From positions 3,782,001-3,846,000 of the forward strand of contig NZ_CP102247.1 in the NCBI RefSeq assembly GCF_024599655.1: 64,000 nt of DNA. The letters run 5' to 3'. Origin of the DNA: Enterobacter asburiae. Its GTDB lineage: Bacteria; Pseudomonadota; Gammaproteobacteria; Enterobacterales; Enterobacteriaceae. Under the pieces are notes generated by a model, which worked only from the letters and a program-made list of their open reading frames with translations, did not search any database and was not told where the DNA came from. The translations under genes were made by a program, and so were the position numbers. Positions 8,301-16,423 of this stretch are shown here, piece after piece (position 1 is the stretch's first letter; each line of letters starts with the position of its first letter).

Positions 8301-8681
8301 TAAAGAGAGCGTTGAGAGCGTCTTGCGCGTTTCGGTATCGTTATCGACGTCGCTCAGGGCGTTCAGCGATTCCGTCGCCTTGCGCATATTTTCAGGAGCC
8401 TGCGCCACCTTCTGACGAAGCTGGGCAGTTTCTGCTTTGACGCGTTCAATTTTATCCAGCGTTTCCAGCGTTTCCGTCAGATCCTGCTGGATGAGCTTAT
8501 CCTGAGGAGAGAGCTCTTTTTGTTTGTTCAGCGTGTCGAGCTGCGACTGAACATCGCCGCGCGAGGGAATATCGTTGCTGTTATCGGCGCGGGCCCAGGT
8601 CAGCGGCGCCGTGGCGAAGAAAAACAGCATCGCAAAGAGCAATGCAAAAACAGGATGTTGCGAGCGATTGATGGGCAGCAT
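5325..8681 (-). CDS. mscK: Mechanosensitive channel MscK (KefA)
   Basis: Large potassium-regulated mechanosensitive channel of the inner membrane, 1118 residues against 1120 in E. coli. Residues 1-31 form a signal peptide (LLFAMLFFFATAPLTWARA). A long periplasmic coiled-coil region rich in Gln and Leu follows to about 480, then about eleven transmembrane segments. The MscS-like pore and beta domain includes GLGFGLQEIFGNFVSGLIIL and FERPVRIGDTVTIG near 925-965. The final residues after VKREIKGDD come from a palindromic repeat rather than from the usual tail. It lies between ybaM (convergent) and acrR, which is upstream on the same strand. Confidence 0.96.
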   Translation of the reverse strand: MLPINRSQHPVFALLFAMLFFFATAPLTWARADNSNDIPSRGDVQSQLDTLNKQKELSPQDKLIQQDLTETLETLDKIERVKAETAQLRQKVAQAPENMRKATESLNALSDVDNDTETRKTLSTLSLRQLESRVAQLLDDLQTAQSDLATYNSQLVSLQTQPERVQNAMYSASQQLQQIRNRLNGTTVGEGTLRPTQQTLLLVQQTLLNAQIEQQRKSLEGNTVLQDTLQKQRDYVTANINRLEHQLQLLQEAVNSKRLTLTEKTAQEAVSPDETARIQANPLVKQELEANHQLSQRLILATENGNSLVQQNIKVKNWLDRALQAERNIKEQIAVLKGSLLLSRILYQQQQTLPSADELEDMTNRIADLRLEQFDVNQQRDALFQSDTFVAKIEEGHSSDVNPEVHDALLQVVDMRRELLDQLNKQLGNQLMMAINLQINQQQLVSVSKSLQEILTQQIFWVNSNKPMDWDWIKSFPETLKTQIKSMKITVNWEKAWPAVTIALLAGLPLLLIAGLIRWRLGWLKKYQAKLASEVGQLRNDSQLHTPKAILIDLIRALPVCLIILAVGLILLTMQLNVSDLLWAFSKKLALFWLVFGVCWKVLEKDGVAVRHFNMPAQLTSHWRRQIVRISLALLPLHFWSVVSELSPLHLMDDVLGQLVILLNLLLIAILMWPMCRDSWRDKESHNIRLATVTVLAIIPLALMVLTATGYFYTTLRLSGRWIETVYLVIVWNLLYQTVLRGLSVAARRIAYRRAIARRQHQVKEGAEGAEPQEEPTIALEQVNQQTLRITMLVMIALFAVMFWAIWSDLITVFAYLDSITLWQYNGTEAGAAVMKSVTMGSLLFALVSSVVAWALIRNLPGLLEVLLLSRLNLRQGASYAITTILNYVIIIVGAMTVFGSLGVSWDKLQWLAAALSVGLGFGLQEIFGNFVSGLIILFERPVRIGDTVTIGTFSGTVSKIRIRATTITDFDRKEVIIPNKAFVTERLINWSLSDTVTRVVIRLGVAYGSDLEKVKEVLLKAASEHPKVMHDPAPAVFFTTFGPSTLDHELRLYVRELRDRSYTVDELNRSIDRLCRENDINIAFNQLEVHLRNEKGDEHTEVKREIKGDDPHPNPLP

Positions 8682-8793
8682 AGTTGTGAATGATGTCAGA
8701 AGATGACCGAAAATAGTCCGGCGTGAAGAATATCACGCTCGCCGGAAGCAGAATAGCGCGAACGTTATCCTCTGAGATAAATCCTGGAAGGGA

Positions 8794-9447
8794 TCAGGCC
8801 GTTAGCGAAGGCGCGTCGCTGCGCAGCGTTGGGCAGAGCTGTAGCATTTCCAGTAAAATCGCCACGTAGCTGCGGGCTTCCTCTTTGAGGTCAAAGGATT
8901 GCGGCGCAAAAAGCCAGTTTTCCATCAGACCTGAGATGTAGCCGCGCATCAGGATAGCCGCCCGGCGGGTCAAGAGATTGGCCGGTAATAGCTTTGCCTG
9001 CATACACAGGTTCAGGTTCTGCTCAATACGGTCATAGCTCTCGAGGCTGAGGCTGCGTTGCGCCTGCTGCACCACCGCCATTTCGCCGACAAACTCGCAT
9101 TTATGATAAATTATTTCCATCATTAATTTGCGACGTTCTTCAACTACCGTCGCTTCAAGGATATATACTAATATTTCTCTCAATACTGAGAGTGGATCGT
9201 CGGGGAATTTTGCCCGATACTCACTCTCGAGATCGCTAATGCTGGACTCTGAAAGCTCCCAGATTTCACCGAACAGATCTGACTTGTCTTTAAAATGCCA
9301 GTAAATCGCTCCTCGCGTCACACCGGCAGCCTGAGCAATTTGTGCCAGCGAGGTGGATGAAACGCCCCGCTGAGAGAACAAACGTATTGCCACATCCAGT
9401 ATGTGTTGTCGGGTTTCCAGCGCTTGTTGTTTAGTTTTTCGTGCCAT
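8794..9447 (-). CDS. acrR: TetR-family repressor AcrR
   Basis: Local repressor of acrAB and of itself, 217 residues (E. coli 215). The N-terminal helix-turn-helix is at about residues 10-55 (TRQHILDVAIRLFSQRGVSSTSLAQIAQAAGVTRGAIYWHF). The C-terminal helical ligand-binding domain accepts varied drugs in characterised homologues. It is divergent from acrA, and its operator lies between the two genes. I see no truncation or disrupted residue in the DNA-binding domain, so local repression is probably intact in this isolate. Confidence 0.96.
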   Translation of the reverse strand: MARKTKQQALETRQHILDVAIRLFSQRGVSSTSLAQIAQAAGVTRGAIYWHFKDKSDLFGEIWELSESSISDLESEYRAKFPDDPLSVLREILVYILEATVVEERRKLMMEIIYHKCEFVGEMAVVQQAQRSLSLESYDRIEQNLNLCMQAKLLPANLLTRRAAILMRGYISGLMENWLFAPQSFDLKEEARSYVAILLEMLQLCPTLRSDAPSLTA

Positions 9448-9475
9448 AGGTGGGTGAATTTACAGGAGTCAGATT

Positions 9476-9499
9476 TACATACATTTGTGAATGTATGTA
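9476..9499. promoter_or_regulatory. AcrR operator between acrR and acrA
   Basis: A 24-bp palindrome with half-sites TACATACATT and AATGTATGTA around TGTG. As I recall it, this is identical to the E. coli AcrR operator. An AT-rich -10-like stretch (GATAATATAA) follows toward acrA. Confidence 0.9.
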
Positions 9500-9587
9500 C
9501 CATAGCATGACGATAATATAAACGCAGCAACGGGTTTTAGACTCAGGACCCTTGATCAATTTGAAATCGGACACTCGAGGTTTACAT

Positions 9588-10781
9588 ATGAACAAAAACA
9601 GAGGGTTAACGCCTCTGGCGGTCGTTCTGATGCTCTCAGGCAGCTTAGCGCTTACAGGATGTGACGACAAACCAGCTCAACAAGGAGCTCAGCAGGCGCC
9701 AGAAGTAGGCGTTGTGACGCTCAAATCTGAACCTCTACAAATCACCACCGAATTACCAGGCCGTACAAATGCTTACCGCATTGCGGAAGTGCGTCCTCAG
9801 GTTAGCGGCATTATCCTGAAGCGTAACTTCACCGAAGGTGGTGATGTGAAAGCCGGTGAGTCTCTGTATCAGATTGATCCAGCAACCTATCAGGCATCGT
9901 ATGAAAGCGCGAAAGGCGACCTGGCAAAAGCGCAAGCCGCGGCCAAAATCGCCCAGCTGACGCTGAACCGCTACCAAAAACTGCTCGGCACTAAGTACAT
10001 CAGCCAACAGGATTACGATACCGCCCTGGCAGATGCACAGCAGGCTAACGCGGCCGTGGTGGCAGCCAAAGCGGCTGTCGAAACCGCGCGCATTAACCTG
10101 GCCTATACCAAAGTGACCTCCCCTATCAGCGGTCGTATTGGTAAGTCTTCCGTTACGGAAGGGGCTCTGGTGCAGAACGGTCAGACCACGGCGCTGGCGA
10201 CCGTGCAGCAGCTCGATCCGATCTACGTTGACGTGACGCAATCCAGCAATGATTTCCTGCGCCTGAAACAGGAGCTGGCTAACGGCACCCTGAAACAGGA
10301 AAACGGCAAAGCCAAAGTGGAGCTGATTACCAACGACGGTATCAAGTTCCCGCAGGAAGGTACGCTGGAATTCTCTGATGTGACGGTCGACCAGACCACC
10401 GGTTCCATCACCTTACGTGCGATTTTCCCGAACCCTGACAAAAATCTGCTGCCAGGTATGTTCGTTCGCGCACGTCTGGAAGAAGGAACGAATCCAACCG
10501 CACTTCTGGTTCCACAACAGGGTGTGACCCGTACGCCACGCGGCGATGCAAGCGCGCTGGTTGTTGGTGCTGATGACAAAGTCGAAACGCGCAATATCAC
10601 CGCTACCCAGGCGATTGGCGATAAATGGCTGGTGACGGAAGGTCTGAAAGATGGCGATCGCGTGATTGTTACTGGTTTGCAAAAAGTTCGTCCTGGCGCG
10701 CAGGTTAAAGCACAGGAAGTGAAATCTGACGATAAACAACAAGCTTCGGCCGCTGGCCAGTCAGAACAAACCAAGTCTTAA
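9588..10781 (+). CDS. acrA: Multidrug efflux periplasmic adaptor AcrA
   Basis: Periplasmic membrane-fusion lipoprotein linking AcrB to the outer-membrane channel TolC. It has 397 residues, as in E. coli. The signal peptide ends in a lipobox LTGC with the acylated Cys at 25. The lipoyl half-motifs (about 60-100 and 170-205) flank the alpha-hairpin (about 100-170) that contacts TolC. I used the ATG at 9588 (MNKNRGLTPL), which follows GAGGT; the ATG 36 bases upstream lacks the signal-peptide context. acrB follows after 22 bases in the same operon. Confidence 0.97.
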   Translation: MNKNRGLTPLAVVLMLSGSLALTGCDDKPAQQGAQQAPEVGVVTLKSEPLQITTELPGRTNAYRIAEVRPQVSGIILKRNFTEGGDVKAGESLYQIDPATYQASYESAKGDLAKAQAAAKIAQLTLNRYQKLLGTKYISQQDYDTALADAQQANAAVVAAKAAVETARINLAYTKVTSPISGRIGKSSVTEGALVQNGQTTALATVQQLDPIYVDVTQSSNDFLRLKQELANGTLKQENGKAKVELITNDGIKFPQEGTLEFSDVTVDQTTGSITLRAIFPNPDKNLLPGMFVRARLEEGTNPTALLVPQQGVTRTPRGDASALVVGADDKVETRNITATQAIGDKWLVTEGLKDGDRVIVTGLQKVRPGAQVKAQEVKSDDKQQASAAGQSEQTKS

Positions 10782-10803
10782 CTTAAACAGGAGCCGTTAA
10801 GAC

Positions 10804-13800
10804 ATGCCTAATTTCTTTATCGATCGCCCCATATTTGCGTGGGTGATCGCCATTATCATCATGCTGGCCGGGGGACTTGCGATCCTGAAGCTGCCTGTCG
10901 CGCAATATCCAACGATTGCGCCACCGGCGGTGACAATTTCCGCAACCTACCCGGGGGCTGATGCGAAAACGGTGCAGGACACCGTTACCCAGGTTATCGA
11001 ACAGAACATGAACGGTATCGATAACCTGATGTACATGTCCTCAAACAGTGACTCCACCGGTACAGTACAGATCACCCTGACCTTCCAGTCAGGTACGGAT
11101 GCTGACATTGCGCAGGTTCAGGTGCAGAACAAACTGCAGCTGGCAATGCCTTTGCTGCCGCAGGAAGTACAACAGCAGGGTGTGAGCGTCGAGAAATCGT
11201 CCAGTAGCTTCCTGATGGTTGTCGGCGTTATCAACACCAACGGCACCATGACGCAGGAGGATATTTCCGACTACGTGGGCGCCAACATGAAGGACGCCAT
11301 CAGCCGTACTTCCGGTGTGGGTGACGTGCAGCTGTTCGGTTCCCAGTACGCGATGCGTATCTGGATGGATCCGAACAAGCTGAACAACTTCCAGCTGACG
11401 CCGGTTGACGTGATCAGCGCGATTAAAGCGCAGAACGCCCAGGTAGCGGCCGGTCAGCTCGGCGGTACACCGCCGGTGAAAGGCCAGCAGCTTAACGCCT
11501 CGATCATCGCGCAGACCCGTCTGACCTCTGCCGATGAGTTCAGCAAAATTCTGCTGAAAGTGAATCAGGACGGTTCGCAGGTTCGCCTGCGCGACGTGGC
11601 GAAAGTTGAGCTGGGCGGTGAGAACTACGACATCATCGCGAAGTTCAACGGTAAACCGGCTTCCGGTCTGGGTATCAAACTGGCGACAGGCGCTAACGCC
11701 CTGGACACCGCCACGGCGATCCGCGCAGAGCTGAAGAAGATGGAACCGTTCTTCCCGTCAGGTCTGAAAATCGTTTACCCGTACGACACCACGCCGTTCG
11801 TAAAAATCTCGATTCACGAAGTGGTTAAGACGCTGGTTGAGGCGATCATCCTGGTATTCCTGGTGATGTACCTGTTCCTGCAAAACTTCCGCGCGACGCT
11901 TATCCCAACGATTGCCGTGCCGGTTGTTCTGCTCGGGACCTTTGCGATCCTGTCGATATTTGGCTACTCGATAAACACCCTGACGATGTTCGGGATGGTG
12001 CTCGCCATCGGCCTGCTGGTGGATGACGCCATCGTGGTGGTAGAGAACGTCGAGCGCGTCATGGCGGAAGAAGGACTGCCGCCGAAGGAAGCGACCCGTA
12101 AATCAATGGGTCAGATCCAGGGCGCGCTGGTCGGTATCGCGATGGTGCTGTCTGCGGTATTTATCCCGATGGCCTTCTTCGGGGGCTCTACCGGTGCGAT
12201 CTACCGTCAGTTCTCTATTACCATCGTTTCCGCGATGGCTCTGTCGGTGCTGGTGGCGTTGATCCTGACCCCTGCCCTGTGTGCCACCATGCTGAAGCCC
12301 ATTCAGAAAGGCGGTCACGGGGAGCATAAAGGGTTCTTCGGCTGGTTTAACCGCATGTTTGATAAGAGCACGCACCACTACACCGACAGCGTGGGTAACA
12401 TCCTGCGCAGCACCGGTCGTTACCTGCTGCTCTATATCATCATCGTGGTGGGCATGGCTTTCCTGTTCGTTCGTCTGCCAAGCTCGTTCCTGCCAGATGA
12501 AGACCAGGGCGTGTTCCTGACGATGGCACAGCTTCCGGCGGGTGCCTCGCAAGAGCGTACCCAGAAAGTGCTGGATGAAGTGACGGACTACTACCTCACC
12601 AAAGAGAAAGACAACGTTGAATCCGTGTTTGCGGTTAACGGCTTTGGCTTTGCGGGTCGTGGTCAGAACACCGGTATTGCCTTCGTTTCTCTGAAAGACT
12701 GGTCTGAACGTCCGGGCGAAAAGAACAAGGTTGAAGCCATCACCGGCCGTGCAATGGGCACCTTCTCGCAGATTAAAGATGCGATGGTCTTCGCCTTTAA
12801 CCTGCCAGCGATTGTTGAACTGGGTACCGCGACCGGCTTCGACTTCCAGCTGATTGATCAGGGCGGTCTGGGTCACGAGAAACTGACACAGGCGCGTAAC
12901 CAGCTGTTTGGTGAAGTCGCTAAACACCCTGACCTGCTGGTCGGCGTGCGTCCAAACGGCCTGGAAGATACGCCGCAGTACAAGATCGATATCGACCAGG
13001 AGAAAGCCCAGGCGCTGGGCGTATCCATCAGTGACATCAACACCACGCTGGGTGCAGCCTGGGGCGGTAGCTACGTTAACGACTTCATCGACCGCGGTCG
13101 CGTGAAGAAAGTTTACGTGATGTCAGAGGCGCAGTACCGTATGTTGCCGAACGATATCAACAACTGGTTCGTGCGCGGCAGCAATGGTCAGATGGTTCCG
13201 TTCTCGGCGTTCTCAACGTCACGCTGGGAATACGGTTCACCGCGTCTGGAACGCTATAACGGTCTGCCGTCTATGGAGATCCTGGGTCAGGCAGCGCCGG
13301 GCCGAAGCACCGGTGAAGCCATGAACCTGATGGAAGAGCTGGCGAGCAAACTGCCTGCGGGTATCGGCTATGACTGGACCGGTATGTCCTATCAGGAACG
13401 TCTGTCCGGTAACCAGGCCCCTGCTCTGTACGCCATTTCACTGATTGTGGTCTTCCTGTGTCTGGCGGCACTGTACGAGAGCTGGTCGATTCCGTTCTCC
13501 GTTATGCTGGTGGTTCCACTCGGGGTTATCGGTGCACTGCTTGCGGCAACGTTCCGTGGACTGACCAACGACGTTTACTTCCAGGTAGGCCTGCTGACAA
13601 CCATTGGCTTGTCGGCGAAGAACGCGATACTTATCGTTGAATTCGCCAAAGATCTGATGGAGAAAGAAGGCAAAGGTCTTATTGAGGCGACGCTTGAGGC
13701 GGTTCGTATGCGTCTGCGCCCAATCCTGATGACGTCACTGGCGTTTATCCTCGGCGTACTGCCGCTGGTTATCAGCTCCGGTGCGGGCTCCGGCGCGCAG

Positions 13801-13950
13801 AACGCGGTAGGTACAGGTGTGATGGGCGGTATGGTTACCGCGACCGTACTGGCTATCTTCTTCGTACCGGTGTTCTTCGTGGTGGTTCGCCGCCGCTTTA
13901 GCCGAAAGAATGAAGATGTTGAACACAGTCATTCGGTAGAACCTCACTGA
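10804..13950 (+). CDS. acrB: Multidrug efflux RND transporter AcrB
   Basis: Proton-driven trimeric RND pump of the inner membrane, 1048 residues (E. coli 1049), exporting dyes, bile salts, detergents and many antibiotics. TM4 carries the proton-relay pair in GLLVDDAIVVVENVERV, and TM10 carries the lysine in GLSAKNAILIVEFAKDL. The drug-pocket phenylalanines lie in NGFGFAGRGQNTG. The start MPNFFIDRPIFAWVIAI is the family start. It ends in a histidine-containing tail and is followed by a strong terminator. Confidence 0.98.
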   Translation: MPNFFIDRPIFAWVIAIIIMLAGGLAILKLPVAQYPTIAPPAVTISATYPGADAKTVQDTVTQVIEQNMNGIDNLMYMSSNSDSTGTVQITLTFQSGTDADIAQVQVQNKLQLAMPLLPQEVQQQGVSVEKSSSSFLMVVGVINTNGTMTQEDISDYVGANMKDAISRTSGVGDVQLFGSQYAMRIWMDPNKLNNFQLTPVDVISAIKAQNAQVAAGQLGGTPPVKGQQLNASIIAQTRLTSADEFSKILLKVNQDGSQVRLRDVAKVELGGENYDIIAKFNGKPASGLGIKLATGANALDTATAIRAELKKMEPFFPSGLKIVYPYDTTPFVKISIHEVVKTLVEAIILVFLVMYLFLQNFRATLIPTIAVPVVLLGTFAILSIFGYSINTLTMFGMVLAIGLLVDDAIVVVENVERVMAEEGLPPKEATRKSMGQIQGALVGIAMVLSAVFIPMAFFGGSTGAIYRQFSITIVSAMALSVLVALILTPALCATMLKPIQKGGHGEHKGFFGWFNRMFDKSTHHYTDSVGNILRSTGRYLLLYIIIVVGMAFLFVRLPSSFLPDEDQGVFLTMAQLPAGASQERTQKVLDEVTDYYLTKEKDNVESVFAVNGFGFAGRGQNTGIAFVSLKDWSERPGEKNKVEAITGRAMGTFSQIKDAMVFAFNLPAIVELGTATGFDFQLIDQGGLGHEKLTQARNQLFGEVAKHPDLLVGVRPNGLEDTPQYKIDIDQEKAQALGVSISDINTTLGAAWGGSYVNDFIDRGRVKKVYVMSEAQYRMLPNDINNWFVRGSNGQMVPFSAFSTSRWEYGSPRLERYNGLPSMEILGQAAPGRSTGEAMNLMEELASKLPAGIGYDWTGMSYQERLSGNQAPALYAISLIVVFLCLAALYESWSIPFSVMLVVPLGVIGALLAATFRGLTNDVYFQVGLLTTIGLSAKNAILIVEFAKDLMEKEGKGLIEATLEAVRMRLRPILMTSLAFILGVLPLVISSGAGSGAQNAVGTGVMGGMVTATVLAIFFVPVFFVVVRRRFSRKNEDVEHSHSVEPH

Positions 13951-13967
13951 TACCGGTTTCACATGAT

Positions 13968-13993
13968 AAAAAGGCCGCATTAGCGGCCTTTTT
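13968..13993 (+). terminator. Rho-independent terminator after acrB
   Basis: AAGGCCGC/GCGGCCTT stem with an ATTA loop, followed by TTTTT. It begins 18 bases after the acrB stop codon. Confidence 0.9.
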
Positions 13994-14460
13994 CATTTTC
14001 AGAAAAAATCATAAATTACGCTTATTGTGGTTCTATTTATTTTCTGCCATCTTAAATAGACATATCATAATTAACTGATAACTTAATCGGTGAATTCAGG
14101 ATTTTTTTAATTTCATTTCTCCGCTTAAGCTATTAGGAATATTCCTAATAAGAAGTTCTTACAAAGATAAGTCTGAATCTGAACTTTTCTCATCATTTTT
14201 GCTAAGCCAATGAAACGTAAGGAAGCGATAAAACACACTCGTTAATTTGGATAAAAAAGTTGAGTCCAGGACGACCATTTGCGTAGATGCTCGCAGTCTG
14301 CGGTTTTATTTGTAATTTTTCGTAATAGCGCGATGAAATCCAGGAAGGAGTGGCTTATAGTTAGGTTATCAGGAACACAGCACTCATGTAGCTAAGTCAG
14401 TTGTATCCATCCCGACAATGATGTTCGGTGAGTAAGAAATCACTCAGAAGGGGATGCGCT
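13994..14460. other. AT-rich intergenic region upstream of tomB-hha
   Basis: About 470 bases without a supported gene. It is notably AT-rich, consistent with H-NS/Hha-type silencing, and contains the RcsAB-like palindrome at 14131-14150. The 3' half should contain the tomB-hha promoter. No ORF longer than about a dozen codons with a ribosome site was seen. Confidence 0.7.
14131..14150. promoter_or_regulatory. Candidate RcsAB box
   Basis: A perfect 20-bp palindrome whose core TAGGAATATTCCTA differs at one position from the RcsAB-box consensus TAAGAATATTCCTA. It is about 310 bases upstream of tomB. Assignment to RcsB/RcsA is by motif resemblance only. Confidence 0.5.
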
Positions 14461-14835
14461 ATGGACGAGTACTCGCCAAAAAGGCATGATATCGCGCAGT
14501 TGAAATTTCTCTGCGAATCCTTGTACCATGACTGCCTTGCCAACCTTGATGAAAGCAACCATGGCTGGGTAAACGATCCAACGTCTGCTATCAATTTACA
14601 GTTGAATGAGCTGATAGAGCATATCGCAACCTTCGCACTTAATTATAAAATTAAGTACAATGAAGATAATAAGCTCATTGAGCAAATTGATGAATACCTG
14701 GACGACACCTTTATGTTGTTCAGCAGTTACGGCATTAACGCCCAGGATTTGCAAAAATGGCGTAAATCGGGAAACCGGCTATTCCGCTGTTTCGTCAACG
14801 TGAGCAGAGCTAACCCGGTTAGTCTTTCCTGTTAA
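14461..14835 (+). CDS. tomB: Hha toxicity modulator TomB
   Basis: A 124-residue partner of Hha. In E. coli the pair behaves like a toxin-antitoxin system with TomB attenuating Hha toxicity, and it affects biofilm formation. The sequence from MDEYSPKRHDIAQLKFLCES to the end is nearly identical to the E. coli protein. It includes the central helix LIEHIATFALNYKIKY and a cysteine near the C-terminus (LFRCF). The ATG at 14461 was chosen over an upstream in-frame ATG at 14428 because the E. coli protein begins here. hha follows after 27 bases on the same strand. Confidence 0.96.
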   Translation: MDEYSPKRHDIAQLKFLCESLYHDCLANLDESNHGWVNDPTSAINLQLNELIEHIATFALNYKIKYNEDNKLIEQIDEYLDDTFMLFSSYGINAQDLQKWRKSGNRLFRCFVNVSRANPVSLSC

Positions 14836-14862
14836 AATTATTACAATTACTAAGGTGAATTT

Positions 14863-15081
14863 ATGTCTGATAAACCACTCACAAAGATCGATTATTTGAT
14901 GCGCTTACGACGTTGTCAGTCAATTGACACCCTTGAGCGCGTCATTGAAAAGAATAAATACGAGCTTTCGGATAATGAACTGGCGGTATTTTATTCAGCC
15001 GCTGACCATCGTCTTGCTGAACTGACAATGAATAAGCTGTATGACAAAATCCCTACTTCTGTGTGGAAATTTGTCCGTTAA
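14863..15081 (+). CDS. hha: Hemolysin expression modulator Hha
   Basis: A 72-residue Hha/YmoA-family protein. It binds H-NS (or StpA) and helps silence AT-rich, horizontally acquired DNA. The family hallmarks DYLMRLRRCQSIDTLERVIEK and ELAVFYSAADHRLAELTMNKLYDKIP are intact, including the cysteine near residue 18. It is preceded by AAGGTG and lies 27 bases after tomB, so the two are very probably co-transcribed. Confidence 0.97.
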   Translation: MSDKPLTKIDYLMRLRRCQSIDTLERVIEKNKYELSDNELAVFYSAADHRLAELTMNKLYDKIPTSVWKFVR

Positions 15082-15197
15082 TCTTTGAAGGGTGTCTGTA
15101 GAGTTCTACGCCTCGTTCTCAGTATTTACCTATCCCGTTATGCTCCCTGTGCGTAAGCCAGGTCTCCGTGTAAAACGTGTTCAGCAGCAGCAATGTT

Positions 15198-15267
15198 GTG
15201 ACTCCAGTCACATCGGCTTTTCGGGAACGTTCCCCTCCTGGCCAGTTCCGATTACCCTGCGGTAATC
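15198..15267. promoter_or_regulatory. Cluster of palindromes between hha and maa
   Basis: Three symmetric elements lie in this 205-base gap: GTGACTCCAGTCAC (15198-15211), the perfect GGGAACGTTCCC (15223-15234), and a GATTACC/GGTAATC hairpin (15250-15267) just before the maa ribosome site. They could hold an operator or a weak hha terminator; no regulator can be assigned. Confidence 0.4.
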
Positions 15268-15286
15268 ACATCCAGAGAGGTTTCCA

Positions 15287-15838
15287 ATGAGCTTAGAAAA
15301 ACAGAAAATGATTGCCGGTGAACCTTACCGCCCCGGCGATGAGACGTTACGGGCCGACCGACTGCGGGCGCGCCATCTGGTATATCGCTATAACCACACC
15401 GCGCCTGATGAAAAAACAGAACGCCAGAACATTCTGGCGGAACTTCTGGGACAAGGCGAAGGCGCTTATATAGAACCGAGCTTCCGCTGCGACTATGGAT
15501 ATAACATTTATCTCGGCAAAAACTTTTACGCTAACTTCGACTGCGTAATGCTGGATGTCTGCCCTGTCCATATTGGCGATAACTGCATGCTCGCGCCGGG
15601 TGTTCATATTTATACGGCCACCCACCCGCTGGACGCGGAGGAACGGAATAGCGGCGTGGAGTTTGGAAAACCCGTCAGGATTGGCAATAACGTCTGGATT
15701 GGTGGCCGGGCGGTCATTAACCCTGGCGTCACCATTGGTGATAATGTGGTGGTGGCCTCCGGTGCCGTCGTGACGAAAGACGTCCCGGCTAACGTCGTCG
15801 TTGGCGGCAACCCGGCAAAAATCATCAAAACGCTGTGA
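15287..15838 (+). CDS. maa: Maltose O-acetyltransferase
   Basis: Cytosolic acetyl-CoA-dependent acetyltransferase acting on maltose and other sugars, 183 residues. After an N-terminal helical cap (KQKMIAGEPYRPGDETLRADR) the protein is a left-handed beta-helix of hexapeptide repeats (about 70-180). The catalytic His is in IYTATHPLDAEERNSG (H113). The closing repeat GGNPAKIIKTL is typical of this family. The ribosome site is GAGAGG. It sits between hha and ylaC as in E. coli. Confidence 0.93.
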   Translation: MSLEKQKMIAGEPYRPGDETLRADRLRARHLVYRYNHTAPDEKTERQNILAELLGQGEGAYIEPSFRCDYGYNIYLGKNFYANFDCVMLDVCPVHIGDNCMLAPGVHIYTATHPLDAEERNSGVEFGKPVRIGNNVWIGGRAVINPGVTIGDNVVVASGAVVTKDVPANVVVGGNPAKIIKTL

Positions 15839-15844
15839 GGTTAC

Positions 15845-15908
15845 GGGGAGCCAACTGTTATGGTCTTTTAGGGCCAGACTGTTACTTTTTTCAGCCTGAT
15901 GGCTCCCC
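15845..15908. repeat. Inverted repeat between maa and ylaC
   Basis: GGGGAGCCA (15845-15853) is the exact reverse complement of TGGCTCCCC (15900-15908), with a 46-base interior. Interior bases may pair further (TTAGGG with CCCTAA). It starts just after the maa stop. It could be a structured 3' UTR or a small decayed repeat. Confidence 0.45.
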
Positions 15909-15955
15909 TAAAATTGGCAGACACCCTGTATTGTCAACTCTCATGAAGGCAAATA

Positions 15956-16423
15956 ATGACCGAGATACAGCGCCTGCTTACCGCCACCATCGACGATCTT
16001 AACCTCCGCGAAAAGCGCGACAATCGCCCGCGCTTTAGCATTAGCTTTATTCGCAAACATCCTGGACTGTTTGTCGCCATGTATGCCGCCTGGCTGGCGA
16101 CGCTTGTTGTGATGCTGACATCCGAAACGCTGGTGGACTCCGTCTGGCTGCTGGTTGTACTGTTTGTCGTCTTTAACGCCTTTTTCTTTTTCGACGTGAA
16201 TCCGCGCTACCGTTACGAAGATATCGACGTGCTCGATTTCCGGGTCTGCTACAACGGTGAATGGTACAACACGCGTTACGTGCCAGAGGAGCTGATCGAA
16301 AACATCCTGCACTCTCCGGCGGTTGAAGCCGGGCAAAAAGAGAAGCTGCAGAAAATGGTCTCCACCAAAGGCCAGCTCTCTTTCTATGATGTCTTTACCC
16401 TTTCCCGCCCTGCTGCTGCGTAA
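15956..16423 (+). CDS. ylaC: Inner-membrane protein YlaC
   Basis: A 155-residue protein of the YlaC family (DUF5362-like), function unknown. Two transmembrane segments lie at about 37-56 and 63-80, followed by a soluble domain with NPRYRYEDIDVLDFRVCYNGEWYNTR. Length and sequence match E. coli YlaC (156 residues from memory). Its last 29 bases overlap the 3' end of the convergent MocR-type regulator gene, which is not present beside ylaC in K-12. Confidence 0.92.
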   Translation: MTEIQRLLTATIDDLNLREKRDNRPRFSISFIRKHPGLFVAMYAAWLATLVVMLTSETLVDSVWLLVVLFVVFNAFFFFDVNPRYRYEDIDVLDFRVCYNGEWYNTRYVPEELIENILHSPAVEAGQKEKLQKMVSTKGQLSFYDVFTLSRPAAA

